A DNA stretch of 34,453 nt, from positions 1 through 34,453 of the forward strand of contig CAKOSN010000020.1 in NCBI GenBank assembly GCA_934102255.1, written 5' to 3'. A program made the position numbers and the translations under genes. Under the pieces are notes generated by a model that saw only the letters and a program-made list of their open reading frames with translations, was not told where the DNA came from and made no database searches. Below are positions 22,910 to 31,078 of the stretch, piece after piece; position 1 is the first letter of the stretch, and each line of letters starts with the position of its first letter. The DNA is from an uncultured Bacilli bacterium. GTDB taxonomy: Bacteria; Bacillota_I; Bacilli_A; RF39; UBA660.

Positions 22910-23866
22910 TTAATTTAGAAAATTCATAACTAAATCAATTATAACTTCTTTTTCTTTTGGATTAGACTCAGCTATAAGCAAAGTTAGGGAGGTCAATGTA
23001 TTATTATCGATAACTTGCTTATTATCTTTATAAAGAATGGCATAAAAATTTAGAAAATAGATAAACAAAGTTGCTGCAATTCTTTTATTACCGTCAATAA
23101 AGACATGGTTTTTAACAATCATATACAAGAAGTTAGCAGCTTTTTCTTCGATACTTTTATAGACATCTTCACCATCAAAAGTTTGATAAATGTTACCGAT
23201 GATTGATTGTAAGCCTTTATTTCTTTCAATAGCAAAGATATCACTTTCTTCGTTGAATCTTAACTTATTAATTACATCTAAGCAGTCTTCATATTTTATT
23301 TGTTTCTTACTATTATTTCCTTTTGGTTTTAATAAATTTCTATGGTCATAATCATCTAAAAGGTCAAGAGCTTTAGAATAGTTGCCAATTACTTTTAGGA
23401 TTTCTTTAGCATCGGTATTTTCCAAATTTTCATTTGTTCTATTAGCAATGTCTATTAATTTCACTGTCTTTTCTAAATATTCTAGTCTTTTCTGATTTAG
23501 AGCATAGCCTTTAATTAAATAGTCTTTTAATATTTTATTAGCCCATTTTCTAAAAACGATACCATTTTGAGATTTAACACGGTAACCAACCGAAATAATC
23601 ATATCGAGATTATAATAATCTATATTTCTGGTTTGAGTTTTACTTGCTAAAGCTCCGTGAGCTGTGGTGTGTGCAAATTTTGCACATACCTCATTTTCTT
23701 TTTATTCTTCTTCTTTAAAAATATTATTAATGTGTCTCTTAATTACAGTTCTGTCCCTATTGAATAAAGTCGCTAACTGTTCTAAAGATAACCAAACCGT
23801 TTCATCTTTCACATTAACTTCTAATTTTACATTTTGATTTTCAAATAATATTATTTCATTTTTCAT
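22910..23866 (-). pseudogene. RhuM-family protein with Fic/Doc domain, broken by one stop codon
   Basis: The full reading frame starts at the ATG at 23866 (AGGAG upstream) and runs 318 codons, with one in-frame TAA at codon 55 (23704-23702). Before the stop the text is RhuM-like (NEIILFENQNVKLEV, TVWLSLEQLATLF, a DNA-binding-like start). After it the same frame continues with the family signature NLDMIISVGYRVKS and RKWANKILKDYLIKGY. The C-terminus carries the Doc-type Fic motif HVFIDGNKR near residue 270, where Lys replaces Gly as in Doc. RhuM proteins are found in pathogenicity islands and as toxin-like genes. The nonsense change probably inactivates it; restart at an internal ATG (23602) lacks a ribosome site. 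Confidence 0.8.
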
Positions 23867-23884
23867 ATTGATCTCCTGTTTGTT

Positions 23885-24316
23885 TTAATTTAATTTATTA
23901 TATTCTTCATCACTTACTGGTTGGCACCATTCATTTGATGTATCTTCTCCTGGTACTTCAATAGCTATATGACTAAACCAAGAATCTTTTTTCGCACCAT
24001 GCCAATGTTTAACGTTTGCTGGAATAGTAATAATGCTACTCAGTTTTAATAAAACAGCTTCCTTGCCTTCTTCTTGATACCAACCAAAACCAGCTGTACA
24101 AATTAATATTTGACCGCCACCTTTAGTTGCATGGTGAATATTACAATTATTACGGCATCCTGACTCAAAAGTTACATTAGCTAAAAATAATGGACATTCC
24201 TTAGGATTAGTTAAGAGATTTAAATAACTATTACCAATAAAATACTTAGCATAAGCCCTATTTGCTTCTACTTACCCAAATACATTTTCTTTTGTAAATT
24301 CATCTTTATTATTCAT
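23885..24316 (-). pseudogene. Cupin-domain protein, broken by one stop codon
   Basis: Frame from ATG 24316 to TAA 23885 (144 codons) with an in-frame TAA at codon 15 (24274-24272). The rest is an intact single cupin barrel with metal-site residues: FESGCRNNCNIHHATKGGGQ, GFGWYQEEGKEA, ITIPANVKHWHGA, and the tail VPGEDTSNEWCQPVSDEEYNKL. The pattern matches the cupins that accompany carboxymuconolactone-decarboxylase-like genes. No start codon with a ribosome site is evident after the stop, so the gene is probably dead, or carries a recent mutation. It lies 18 bp upstream of the RhuM-Fic gene on the same strand. Confidence 0.75.
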
Positions 24317-24404
24317 AAGTTTTTTTTCTTATTTTCTAATATATTTCTTAAATTATTATAAACTTTTTTAGAAATATATAAATTAATTTAATATAATTTT
24401 TATT

Positions 24405-24878
24405 CTAATTATTTTGGTCTTTTAAGCTTAGTTTTTCTTTTAGTCGTTTTATAAAGAATGTCTGACTTTGGTTAATATAAGTAAGAGCTTCTTCTAAAGT
24501 AAACCATTTTATTTTATCCATTTCAGGAAATTCTTTAATACTACCAGACTTAGGTGGCCATTCTAAAGTAAAGCTATTACTTTTAAAATTAGAAATATCA
24601 CCGTCAAAGTAGCTTTCAAACATAATAACAAGTTTATTATTAGATACTTTTTTTGAAGCCAAATAATCTATTTTATTATTTAAAATCAGATTTGTTTCTT
24701 CACTACTTTCTCTTATAGCAGCATTTAAAACCTTTTCATTAGATTCTACTAAGCCTTTTTGGACTGACCAAGCGCCCTTATCTAATTTATCCCAATAAGG
24801 TCCACCAAAATGAGTTAGTAAAACATAATATTGATTATTTTCTTTTTTCCACAATAGTATTCCCGAACTTCTTTTCAT
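24405..24878 (-). CDS. NUDIX hydrolase
   Basis: A 157-residue NUDIX protein that hydrolyses nucleoside diphosphates linked to another moiety. The NUDIX box is present with GLVESNE, then AAIRESSEETNL, keeping the RE-x2-EE core that binds Mg2+. The surroundings (GGPYWDKLDKGAWSVQKG and the FPEMDKIKWFTLEEA closing strand) resemble the MutT-like subgroup with a W-D/G-W motif. ATG 24878 is chosen because AAGGAGG stands 7 nt before it; the longer frame to 24902 would put the start on the predicted transcription start. The promoter has MerR-like spacing (24909-24939). Confidence 0.82.
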   Translation of the reverse strand: MKRSSGILLWKKENNQYYVLLTHFGGPYWDKLDKGAWSVQKGLVESNEKVLNAAIRESSEETNLILNNKIDYLASKKVSNNKLVIMFESYFDGDISNFKSNSFTLEWPPKSGSIKEFPEMDKIKWFTLEEALTYINQSQTFFIKRLKEKLSLKDQNN

Positions 24879-24908
24879 TTTTATTCCTCCTTCAACTGTC
24901 ATAATTAT

Positions 24909-24939
24909 TATATAACATCTAGAGCTTGCTCCAAGTCAA
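24909..24939 (-). promoter_or_regulatory. MerR-type promoter with 19-bp spacer
   Basis: On the minus strand TTGACT (24939-24934), a 19-bp spacer, and TATATA (24914-24909). The spacer carries an imperfect dyad, CTTGGAGC-AA-GCTCTAG, with GAGC/GCTC exact. An over-long 19-bp spacer containing a dyad is the mark of MerR-family activated promoters. No MerR gene lies in the window. Confidence 0.55.
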
Positions 24940-24948
24940 GAGTAAATT

Positions 24949-24985
24949 AAAAAGTTATTTAAAAATTTTTGTTTTCTAAATAACC
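24949..24985 (-). terminator. Rho-independent terminator
   Basis: GTTATTTA (24954-24961) pairs with TAAATAAC (24977-24984), with a T-run next on the minus strand. It lies after the serpin remnant. Confidence 0.6.
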
Positions 24986-25001
24986 TTCTAAATTTTTTAT
25001 T

Positions 25002-25187
25002 TTAACGATTTTTATATTTTTTTCGGTCTTCGTCCCAAGAATTAGGTTTATCTATTTTGCCAACAACCCAAATTTCACCTGTATTTTTATCTCTAATAAA
25101 GTAGATAAATGGTTTATTTAATTTCAATTCAATAATTTTTCTTTCTTCAAAAGGGACACCAGAGAACATTGCTATGACTACTCTTCA
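25002..25187 (-). pseudogene. C-terminal remnant of a serpin
   Basis: In the frame ending at TAA 25004-25002 the minus strand reads MFSGVPFEERKIIE, then LNKPFIYFIRDKNTGEIW, then VGKIDKPNSW. This is the end of a serpin: the PF-x3-I-R-D beta-strand and the GEIWFVG-x-V-x-x-PN closing strand. About 60 of the usual ~370 residues remain, with no start codon and a stop soon upstream, and the fragment runs into the end of the ATPase gene. A deletion probably removed the rest. Serpins trap proteases, and several gut bacteria secrete them. Confidence 0.65.
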
Positions 25188-25927
25188 TTATTATCAAATA
25201 ATTTCTTTTGCATGCCTTCAGGATTTTCCATATATAATTTATATAACTGATAGATATCGGTATCTTTGTATTTTACTTCTTGAAAGTCTTTATTTAAATC
25301 TAATATCTTAGCATTACGATAACTTATTAAAATAGGCGAATGGGTTGCTATTATAAACTGACTACCTTGTTTTACTAAGTCATCAATTAAACAAAGTAAG
25401 GATAATTGACTCTGGGCTGATAAGGCAGCTTCTGGTTCATCTAAAATATAAAGTCCATGGTCAGTAAAACGATTTTGCATTACTTTTAAGAAAGATTCAC
25501 CATGGGAGCATTTATGAAGATTACCACCATAATAATTATAAAGACTAACATACCCACTTTTAGCTAAATTTTCTATTTCCGAAGAAAAGTTATAAAAACT
25601 TTCAGCTCTTAAGAAAAACTTCATTTTGGGTTTATAAATATTGGTAATTCTTAGGTGTTTATATAATTCTGAAGTTGTATCATTAGTATCGTAAGTAAAG
25701 TTTTGAGTACCACCTTCTTTTGGTAAGCCTAGATTAACAGCGATTGCCTCAATAAAAGTAGACTTGCCAATACCATTTTCACCAATAAAGAAAGTTACGG
25801 GACTATTAATATTTAATTCTGTAAAGTTTTTGACAACCGGAATATTAAAAGGATACTTAGAAAAATCTGTTATTTTTTCACGGTCTAAAATTATTTTGGT
25901 TAAATATAGTTGTTTATTAAAATCCAT
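25178..25927 (-). CDS. AAA/ABC-type ATPase, unknown partner
   Basis: Protein of 249 residues with an ABC-like ATPase core: Walker A GENGIGKST near residue 50, signature-like HGESFL near 142, Walker B LYILDEPEAALS near 160, and the switch His in IIATHSPILIS. No membrane segment and no permease gene beside it, so it belongs with the soluble SMC/OLD-like predicted ATPases (AAA_21 type) that act alone or with nucleases. GGAG precedes the ATG. Its last codons overlap the serpin remnant. Possible roles are repair or defence; neither is shown. Confidence 0.8.
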   Translation of the reverse strand: MDFNKQLYLTKIILDREKITDFSKYPFNIPVVKNFTELNINSPVTFFIGENGIGKSTFIEAIAVNLGLPKEGGTQNFTYDTNDTTSELYKHLRITNIYKPKMKFFLRAESFYNFSSEIENLAKSGYVSLYNYYGGNLHKCSHGESFLKVMQNRFTDHGLYILDEPEAALSAQSQLSLLCLIDDLVKQGSQFIIATHSPILISYRNAKILDLNKDFQEVKYKDTDIYQLYKLYMENPEGMQKKLFDNNEE

Positions 25928-25965
25928 GTATAAACTCCATATTATCTATTTAAATATTTTTTATT

Positions 25966-26835
25966 TTATTCTTCGTATTTTTCTTTTTCCCAACGAGCAA
26001 ATATACCACAAGGTAATACTAAATTACTATTTTTTACTGGTAATCCTAATTCATCACTAGTAATATAGCCTTTATTTTTAATGCATAATTTTAAAACATC
26101 TTCTAAAACATTCATAGATAACCCTGTTGTATAAGAATTAATCAAGAAAAGAATTGGGTCATCGCTTAGAATTTTACTACAAGCTTCTACTAAAGGATAA
26201 AGGTCTTTTTCAATATCCCAGACTTGACCATTACTTCCCCTTCCAAATGAAGGTGGGTCCATTAAGATAATATCGTATTTATTACCACGACGGATTTCTC
26301 TGTCAACAAATTTTTTGCAGTCATCGACAATGTATCTAATAGGTTTATCACTTAATCCACAAGAAGCTGCATTTTCTTTAGCCCAATCTACCATACCACG
26401 GCTAGAATCAACATGAACAACACTAGCTCCAGCACTTAAAGCTGCCATAGAAGCTGCACCAGTATAAGCAAATAAGTTTAGTACTTTAACATCTCTTTTA
26501 GCTTCTTTTATTTTATGGATTATCATATTCCAGTTATAAGCTTGTTCTGGAAATAAACCCGTATGTTTGAATCCCATAAGTTTTAAATTAAAAGTTAAAT
26601 CGTGATAACTAACTTGCCAACTAGAAGGCATTTTCGTATTTTTGATATCCCAAGAGCCGCCACCTTTATTACTACGGTTATAAATAGCATCTATCTTACC
26701 ATTATAAGGATTATTAGAAGGCCATATAATTTGAGGGTCTGGTCGTTTTAAAGAAACATTATTCCACATTTCTACCTTCATACCATTATCCATATCAATT
26801 ATTTGATAATCATTAAAATCTCTAACTAATTTCAT
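25966..26835 (-). CDS. RlmI-like SAM-dependent methyltransferase
   Basis: Cytoplasmic methyltransferase of 289 residues of the RlmI/RlmK-like class I family (COG1092). Seen: motif I VLNLFAYTGAASMAALSAGA, the acidic VDSSRGMVDWAKEN that holds the ribose of SAM, motif IV MDPPSFGRG, and an upstream beta-rich region. It lacks an N-terminal PUA domain, so it is a short form; family members modify rRNA, but this substrate is unproven. ATG 26835 is chosen over a GTG three codons upstream because AGGTGG lies 5 nt before it. The ribosome site sits at the end of the DUF308-like gene, so the two are coupled. Confidence 0.85.
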   Translation of the reverse strand: MKLVRDFNDYQIIDMDNGMKVEMWNNVSLKRPDPQIIWPSNNPYNGKIDAIYNRSNKGGGSWDIKNTKMPSSWQVSYHDLTFNLKLMGFKHTGLFPEQAYNWNMIIHKIKEAKRDVKVLNLFAYTGAASMAALSAGASVVHVDSSRGMVDWAKENAASCGLSDKPIRYIVDDCKKFVDREIRRGNKYDIILMDPPSFGRGSNGQVWDIEKDLYPLVEACSKILSDDPILFLINSYTTGLSMNVLEDVLKLCIKNKGYITSDELGLPVKNSNLVLPCGIFARWEKEKYEE

Positions 26836-26844
26836 AAAATCCAC

Positions 26845-27363
26845 CTAACTAAGTAAATATTTAACTAAAGGGTCTATAAGTTCTAAAACACCATGTGTAT
26901 AAAAGAAGAAACCTAAAACAACCACTTGAACACTAGTTTCATAATATAAATTAATACTAGTAAGAAGTCCTAAAACCATGAAGACTATCAAAGTAAATAT
27001 TCTTAATTTATACATTCTATCACGACGGTCATTATAATAATTGGTCTTAATTAATTTAGCTATCCCCATTAAAGCGGTCCAACTAAGTACTGATGCTGCT
27101 AATTGAAATGGGTTGTTAAATGAGAAAAATAAACCAACAAATCCTATTCCTAAACTAATAAGCATTGTATATAAGCCTTCGTAATCCTTAGACTTTCTAG
27201 TTAATATAAACTGAATAAAGTTTAGGATAGCATAAAGTATCATAATCGTAAAGAATAAATTTTTAATATCCGTAATTTTAAAAGTCGGAAGCATTAACAT
27301 AACAATACCTATAACGATTAAAATTGTATCAATTACCATATCTACTTTTTGTTTTAATTTCAT
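26845..27363 (-). CDS. DUF308/HdeD-like membrane protein
   Basis: Protein of 172 residues with about six hydrophobic segments in two similar halves and a short cytoplasmic basic loop (NYYNDRRDRMYKLR). Layout matches the DUF308/HdeD-like family of small membrane proteins of uncertain function, some linked to acid resistance. ATG 27363 is chosen over an upstream GTG because AGGGTGA precedes it. It overlaps the ribosome site of the methyltransferase gene. Confidence 0.7.
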   Translation of the reverse strand: MKLKQKVDMVIDTILIVIGIVMLMLPTFKITDIKNLFFTIMILYAILNFIQFILTRKSKDYEGLYTMLISLGIGFVGLFFSFNNPFQLAASVLSWTALMGIAKLIKTNYYNDRRDRMYKLRIFTLIVFMVLGLLTSINLYYETSVQVVVLGFFFYTHGVLELIDPLVKYLLS

Positions 27364-27466
27364 AAATCTCACCCTTTTAGTTTTTTTAATTTAAAGTATT
27401 TTTAAAATTTTGCTATTATTTAGTATTTTATAATTCTGAATTTTGTTATTTTTTCAACTTATATTT

Positions 27467-28240
27467 TTATTTAGTTTTTTCTTTTTGAAGTTCTAATACT
27501 AAATTAGTTAAATAAGTCCCTAAATCTTCTTCTAAAGTTAGGGTACTATTATTTTGCAAAGCCATGGTGCTGTCTTTTACAGCAATACTCTTATCAACAA
27601 CATAAGTCATAGAAATGTCGTTATTGGAATCGCCAATACTTATTACTTCATCAGAATTTAAGTCTAAATAATCTAATACTTCACTAATTCCTTTACCCTT
27701 AGTAACACTCTTATTATTAACATCATGAAAATAAATCTTATTAGTAATTCTTTTTTCTAAATATATGGCTTTAGAAGAATTTACAAATTCAACTTCTGGA
27801 ATTTGGTCTTTAAATAAATATTTCATTGTAATCATACGTTCATAGTTATTGGAAGTTATAGTAAGTCCTACAATGCCAGTACCAATATCATCATTTTTTC
27901 TTATATAATAATTAGTTGTATCTTCATGAGCTAAGAGCTTGCAATTATGACTACTGGTGAAATCAAATATCTTCCTGATCGTTTTACGGGATATTTTACT
28001 AGAATAAATTATTTCATTATTATCATATCTTTTAACTAAAGCCCCATTACAAGCAATAATTATAGGATAAACTTTTAATTTGCGTGCTAGATTACGAGCA
28101 TGAGCAAAGTTTCTACCGGTTGTTATAATTACTTTTACTCCTAAATTATTTAAAGCTTCTAAAGAGTTAATTATTTTTTCATCAATTTTTTTATTTACTC
28201 TTAAAGTTCCGTCGATATCAATAAATATGGCTTTTAGCAA
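27467..28240 (-). CDS. Cof-type HAD-family phosphatase
   Basis: Protein of 257 residues of the HAD superfamily, Cof subfamily, which dephosphorylates sugar phosphates or nucleotides and cofactors. Motif I IFIDIDGTL, motif II VIITTGRN, and motif III/IV ISIGDSNNDISM are intact, with the C2-type cap between. The start is taken as the TTG at 28240 because GGAG lies 8 nt upstream; a GTG three codons earlier overlaps that GGAG. Substrate unknown. Confidence 0.85.
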   Translation of the reverse strand: MLKAIFIDIDGTLRVNKKIDEKIINSLEALNNLGVKVIITTGRNFAHARNLARKLKVYPIIIACNGALVKRYDNNEIIYSSKISRKTIRKIFDFTSSHNCKLLAHEDTTNYYIRKNDDIGTGIVGLTITSNNYERMITMKYLFKDQIPEVEFVNSSKAIYLEKRITNKIYFHDVNNKSVTKGKGISEVLDYLDLNSDEVISIGDSNNDISMTYVVDKSIAVKDSTMALQNNSTLTLEEDLGTYLTNLVLELQKEKTK

Positions 28241-28321
28241 GTTAATCACTCCAGTCCATTTTATTATACTATTTTTAAATTAGGCAAGTCTATAGTTTTT
28301 AGAATTTACTTAAAAGTTTTA

Positions 28322-28356
28322 GAAAAAAGTATTGATAATTTTAGTTACCAATACTC
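28322..28356 (-). terminator. Terminator of thyX-tmk-yqeG operon
   Basis: AGTATTG-x-TAA (28328-28338) pairs with TTA-x-CAATACT (28345-28355), then T6 on the minus strand. Confidence 0.8.
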
Positions 28357-28423
28357 AAGTTATTATGAAATATAATATTATTTTTAAGGGAATATGATAG
28401 ATGTTTTAAGTTAGCCTTTTTAC

Positions 28424-28912
28424 TTATTTTAATTTACTATCAACAAGAATTGTTTTTAATTTGTTTCTGCTTCCACCATAGATATCAGAGAAATAATCAT
28501 CACCTATCATAAATATTTCATCAGGGGCTAAATTTAAGTCAGTTATGGCCTTTTTAAAGCTCTTTTTTAACGGTTTATATGCAAGACTGATGTAATCTAT
28601 CCCTATTTCTTTTAGATATTTTTCAGTATTTGGACAGTAGCCGTTACTTAAAACGACAATTTTTAATTTGATTTTAGCCATTTGTAACCATTCTTTATTA
28701 CACATAGGAATATCTTTCTTATCAAAACGAAGTGTTTCATCTAAATCAATAATAAGTCCTTTGATACCATTTGTTTTTAGGTCATCTAAATTATCGCCAG
28801 ATAGTTCTTTAATATCACTAATTGTTAAGTCAGGATTAAGATTCTTACTTATATAGTAATTTATAATGCTGAAAATTAAATCGCAAAATTTGTCAATTAA
28901 TTTATCCACCAT
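28424..28912 (-). CDS. yqeG: YqeG-family HAD phosphatase
   Basis: A 162-residue HAD protein of the YqeG/GEP4-like family: motif I IDLDETLRF, motif II VVLSNGY, the conserved YKPLKKSF with motif III Lys, and GDDYFSDIYGG. Relatives dephosphorylate phosphatidylglycerophosphate or act in ribosome-linked processes; in Bacilli yqeG often travels with yqeH. Here its ATG overlaps the stop of the thymidylate kinase gene by one base (TAATG), so it is translated from the thyX-tmk transcript. That operon context is unusual for yqeG. Confidence 0.85.
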   Translation of the reverse strand: MVDKLIDKFCDLIFSIINYYISKNLNPDLTISDIKELSGDNLDDLKTNGIKGLIIDLDETLRFDKKDIPMCNKEWLQMAKIKLKIVVLSNGYCPNTEKYLKEIGIDYISLAYKPLKKSFKKAITDLNLAPDEIFMIGDDYFSDIYGGSRNKLKTILVDSKLK

Positions 28913-29583
28913 TAGCGTGCTTTTCTTACAAGACGCATTACATCTTCATGAATGTCTTCTTTGCTACGCATTTCTGTGCCGTCGGTTACATTTACGGTAC
29001 TCCATTTTAAATAGTTACTAACAAATTGAGCTGATTCATAAATCTTTCTTTGCGTTTCAATATTAGCTTCAAAAATGTCCTTTTGAATGCCGGCGTTATT
29101 TTCTCTTGCCAAACGCAGTTTAGTTAAAGTATCAAAATCTCCATTAAAGAAAATTACTAAATCTGGTTCAGCTATACCAAGATTATAGTATTCGTATGCT
29201 TTCATTTTAGCAATCATATCTTTCTTTTCATCTTTGTCTTTGCATTTTAAAGTTTGATAAATAAAACTTGAAGTTGTATAACGGTCTAGTAGAATTATCT
29301 TACCTTCAGCATAATATTTTTTTAAATAATTACGCCACACGTATTCTCTATCTATAGCATAATAACTTTCAATTACTTCATCAGGAATTTCATCTAATTT
29401 GCCAAGTTTTCCTTTTAAAAATAATCTAACCATTGCTGATGAACCAAACCCATAACTTGGAAAATGCCAACGTTCACACTTAGCTTCTTTACCTAATTCG
29501 TTTTCTAACAATTCTAATTGTGTTGACTTTCCAACTCCGTCGCAAGCACCTTCTAATACGATTAATTTACCTTTATTTTCCAT
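28912..29583 (-). CDS. Thymidylate kinase-like protein
   Basis: Phosphorylates dTMP to dTDP. 223 residues, near the family's length. Walker A-like LEGACDGVGKSTQ at about residue 10 has one residue more than the usual EGxDGxGKST; the DRY motif is LLDRYTTSS near residue 97, and EPDLVIFF follows. It sits between thyX-like and yqeG genes, which supports a role in dTTP supply. GGAG precedes the ATG. A deoxynucleoside kinase of another specificity remains possible because of the altered P-loop. Confidence 0.82.
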   Translation of the reverse strand: MENKGKLIVLEGACDGVGKSTQLELLENELGKEAKCERWHFPSYGFGSSAMVRLFLKGKLGKLDEIPDEVIESYYAIDREYVWRNYLKKYYAEGKIILLDRYTTSSFIYQTLKCKDKDEKKDMIAKMKAYEYYNLGIAEPDLVIFFNGDFDTLTKLRLARENNAGIQKDIFEANIETQRKIYESAQFVSNYLKWSTVNVTDGTEMRSKEDIHEDVMRLVRKAR

Positions 29584-29626
29584 AATTTAATTTCTCCATT
29601 CTTATTATTTGCATTTTTAATTAATT

Positions 29627-31027
29627 TTATAAAACTCTTTTGCTTAAACTTCTTTTAGTTCTAATATCGTAGCATGGACTAGTACAATGATAATCAGCAT
29701 AACTACAACGATATTTATTTAAATATTCTCCTACTTCAAGAGCTCTTTGTTGATAGTAGGCTTTAGCAGCAGGATTAGTTTCCATTTCTGCCTTTTTTAA
29801 TAATTCATTATAGATGTATGGAATTATTTCTAAAGTATACATATTGGCAATTTCAGTTTGAGCACGATAACAACATCTTTCTTTACTAACGTAATTGAAG
29901 AGATTAGCATAGGTAGCATTCATATTAACTTTAACTTTCATACCTAAAGGATAAATATCTATTAATCTACTAATATCCCTTAAATATTCAGTCACTAAAT
30001 TAGGATATTCATTTAAAAATAAAGGCATTGCAAAATCTACTTCTTCATCAGATTCTGGCATTTTCATTTCTAAATCGATTGTACGATGTCTTTGATTTTG
30101 AGCAAGGCATGATAACGATTGATAATTATTATAACTAATATTAGATGTAGTTACTTCGTTTGGATAATCAATAACACTCCATTTATTTCTCTTAGCAAAT
30201 AATGATAAATCAACATCTTTGGTATTTTGAAAGAATAGGGAATCATCATCTTTATATGAAAGATATGGAATATTTTTACCTTTTTGTTTTACTTCTTCTT
30301 CTAAGGCTTTATCTGATGTTATCATTTTATAAACATCATTTTTGGTAAGAAGTACTTTTTTGGCTTTTAGGGCATCTAAAAATTCTTGCATTTCTGGTAC
30401 GCATGAAGCTTCAAAAGCATCTAATGGATTTTCAATTACTCGTTCCATCATGTAAGCAATTTTGTTTATTTGCGCAAATGGTACTGTGTAAGTAATACTA
30501 GTACGAGTAGCTAGGCCTAAAAAATTACGAGCATTTTCTTGGGCTTTCTCACGAATCATTTTCATAGCACCATTATCAGTTTTAGTTTGACTACGGAAAT
30601 ATTCCCAATAATCTTTAATTAATATGTCTTCAAATTTCTTTAACCATTTATGATATAACTCTATTTCCATTCTAGTGTTATATTCACTTTCTTTAGCCTC
30701 GGTATATCTTAATGATAATTCATCGGCGGCATATTCCTTTTCATTGTTTAAAATTAAACATAATCTTCTGGATATTCCCGTTATTTCAAGACCAACACTT
30801 TCTTGTTCAGAGGGAGTTGTATGTGCTTGTAAAATTGTTGACATACCTCTTCTAATTAAGTTTTCTTCAGTGTTATTTTTTCTAATATCTTCTGTTGTCA
30901 CTAAATTTTCATCATTACTTTTAGCAACGCAAACTGCTGCTCTTACTCCGGCTTCATATAAAGCCTTTTTTTGGTCATATAAACCATTCTTTACAAACCC
31001 ATTGGGTGCTAATTTTATATCTATCAT
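29627..31027 (-). CDS. Two-domain ThyX-like thymidylate synthase
   Basis: Protein of 466 residues, about twice the length of ordinary flavin-dependent thymidylate synthases (~220-250). The first half has the ThyX order HTTPSEQESVGLEITGIS-R-R then ADELSLRYTE, matching the (S/N)E-x-S-x-RY part but without RHR. The second half has NYQSLSCLAQNQRHRTIDLEM, with the RHR motif but a different follow-on. The two halves therefore seem to be fused ThyX-like domains that share the motif between them. ThyX makes dTMP from dUMP using FAD, NADPH and methylene-THF. The Cys-rich tail (KYRCSYADYHCTSPCYD) is unusual. GAGG precedes the ATG. Confidence 0.75.
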   Translation of the reverse strand: MIDIKLAPNGFVKNGLYDQKKALYEAGVRAAVCVAKSNDENLVTTEDIRKNNTEENLIRRGMSTILQAHTTPSEQESVGLEITGISRRLCLILNNEKEYAADELSLRYTEAKESEYNTRMEIELYHKWLKKFEDILIKDYWEYFRSQTKTDNGAMKMIREKAQENARNFLGLATRTSITYTVPFAQINKIAYMMERVIENPLDAFEASCVPEMQEFLDALKAKKVLLTKNDVYKMITSDKALEEEVKQKGKNIPYLSYKDDDSLFFQNTKDVDLSLFAKRNKWSVIDYPNEVTTSNISYNNYQSLSCLAQNQRHRTIDLEMKMPESDEEVDFAMPLFLNEYPNLVTEYLRDISRLIDIYPLGMKVKVNMNATYANLFNYVSKERCCYRAQTEIANMYTLEIIPYIYNELLKKAEMETNPAAKAYYQQRALEVGEYLNKYRCSYADYHCTSPCYDIRTKRSLSKRVL

Positions 31028-31078
31028 ATTACATTCCTCTTCCTGTTATAAATTTTTTTCTTTTAAAAAGTAAGCAAA

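Noticed and set aside
23702..24274. TAA readthrough or recoding in the RhuM-Fic and cupin genes
   Set aside because: TAA ends many intact genes here and no recoding signal is seen; ordinary nonsense mutations are simpler.
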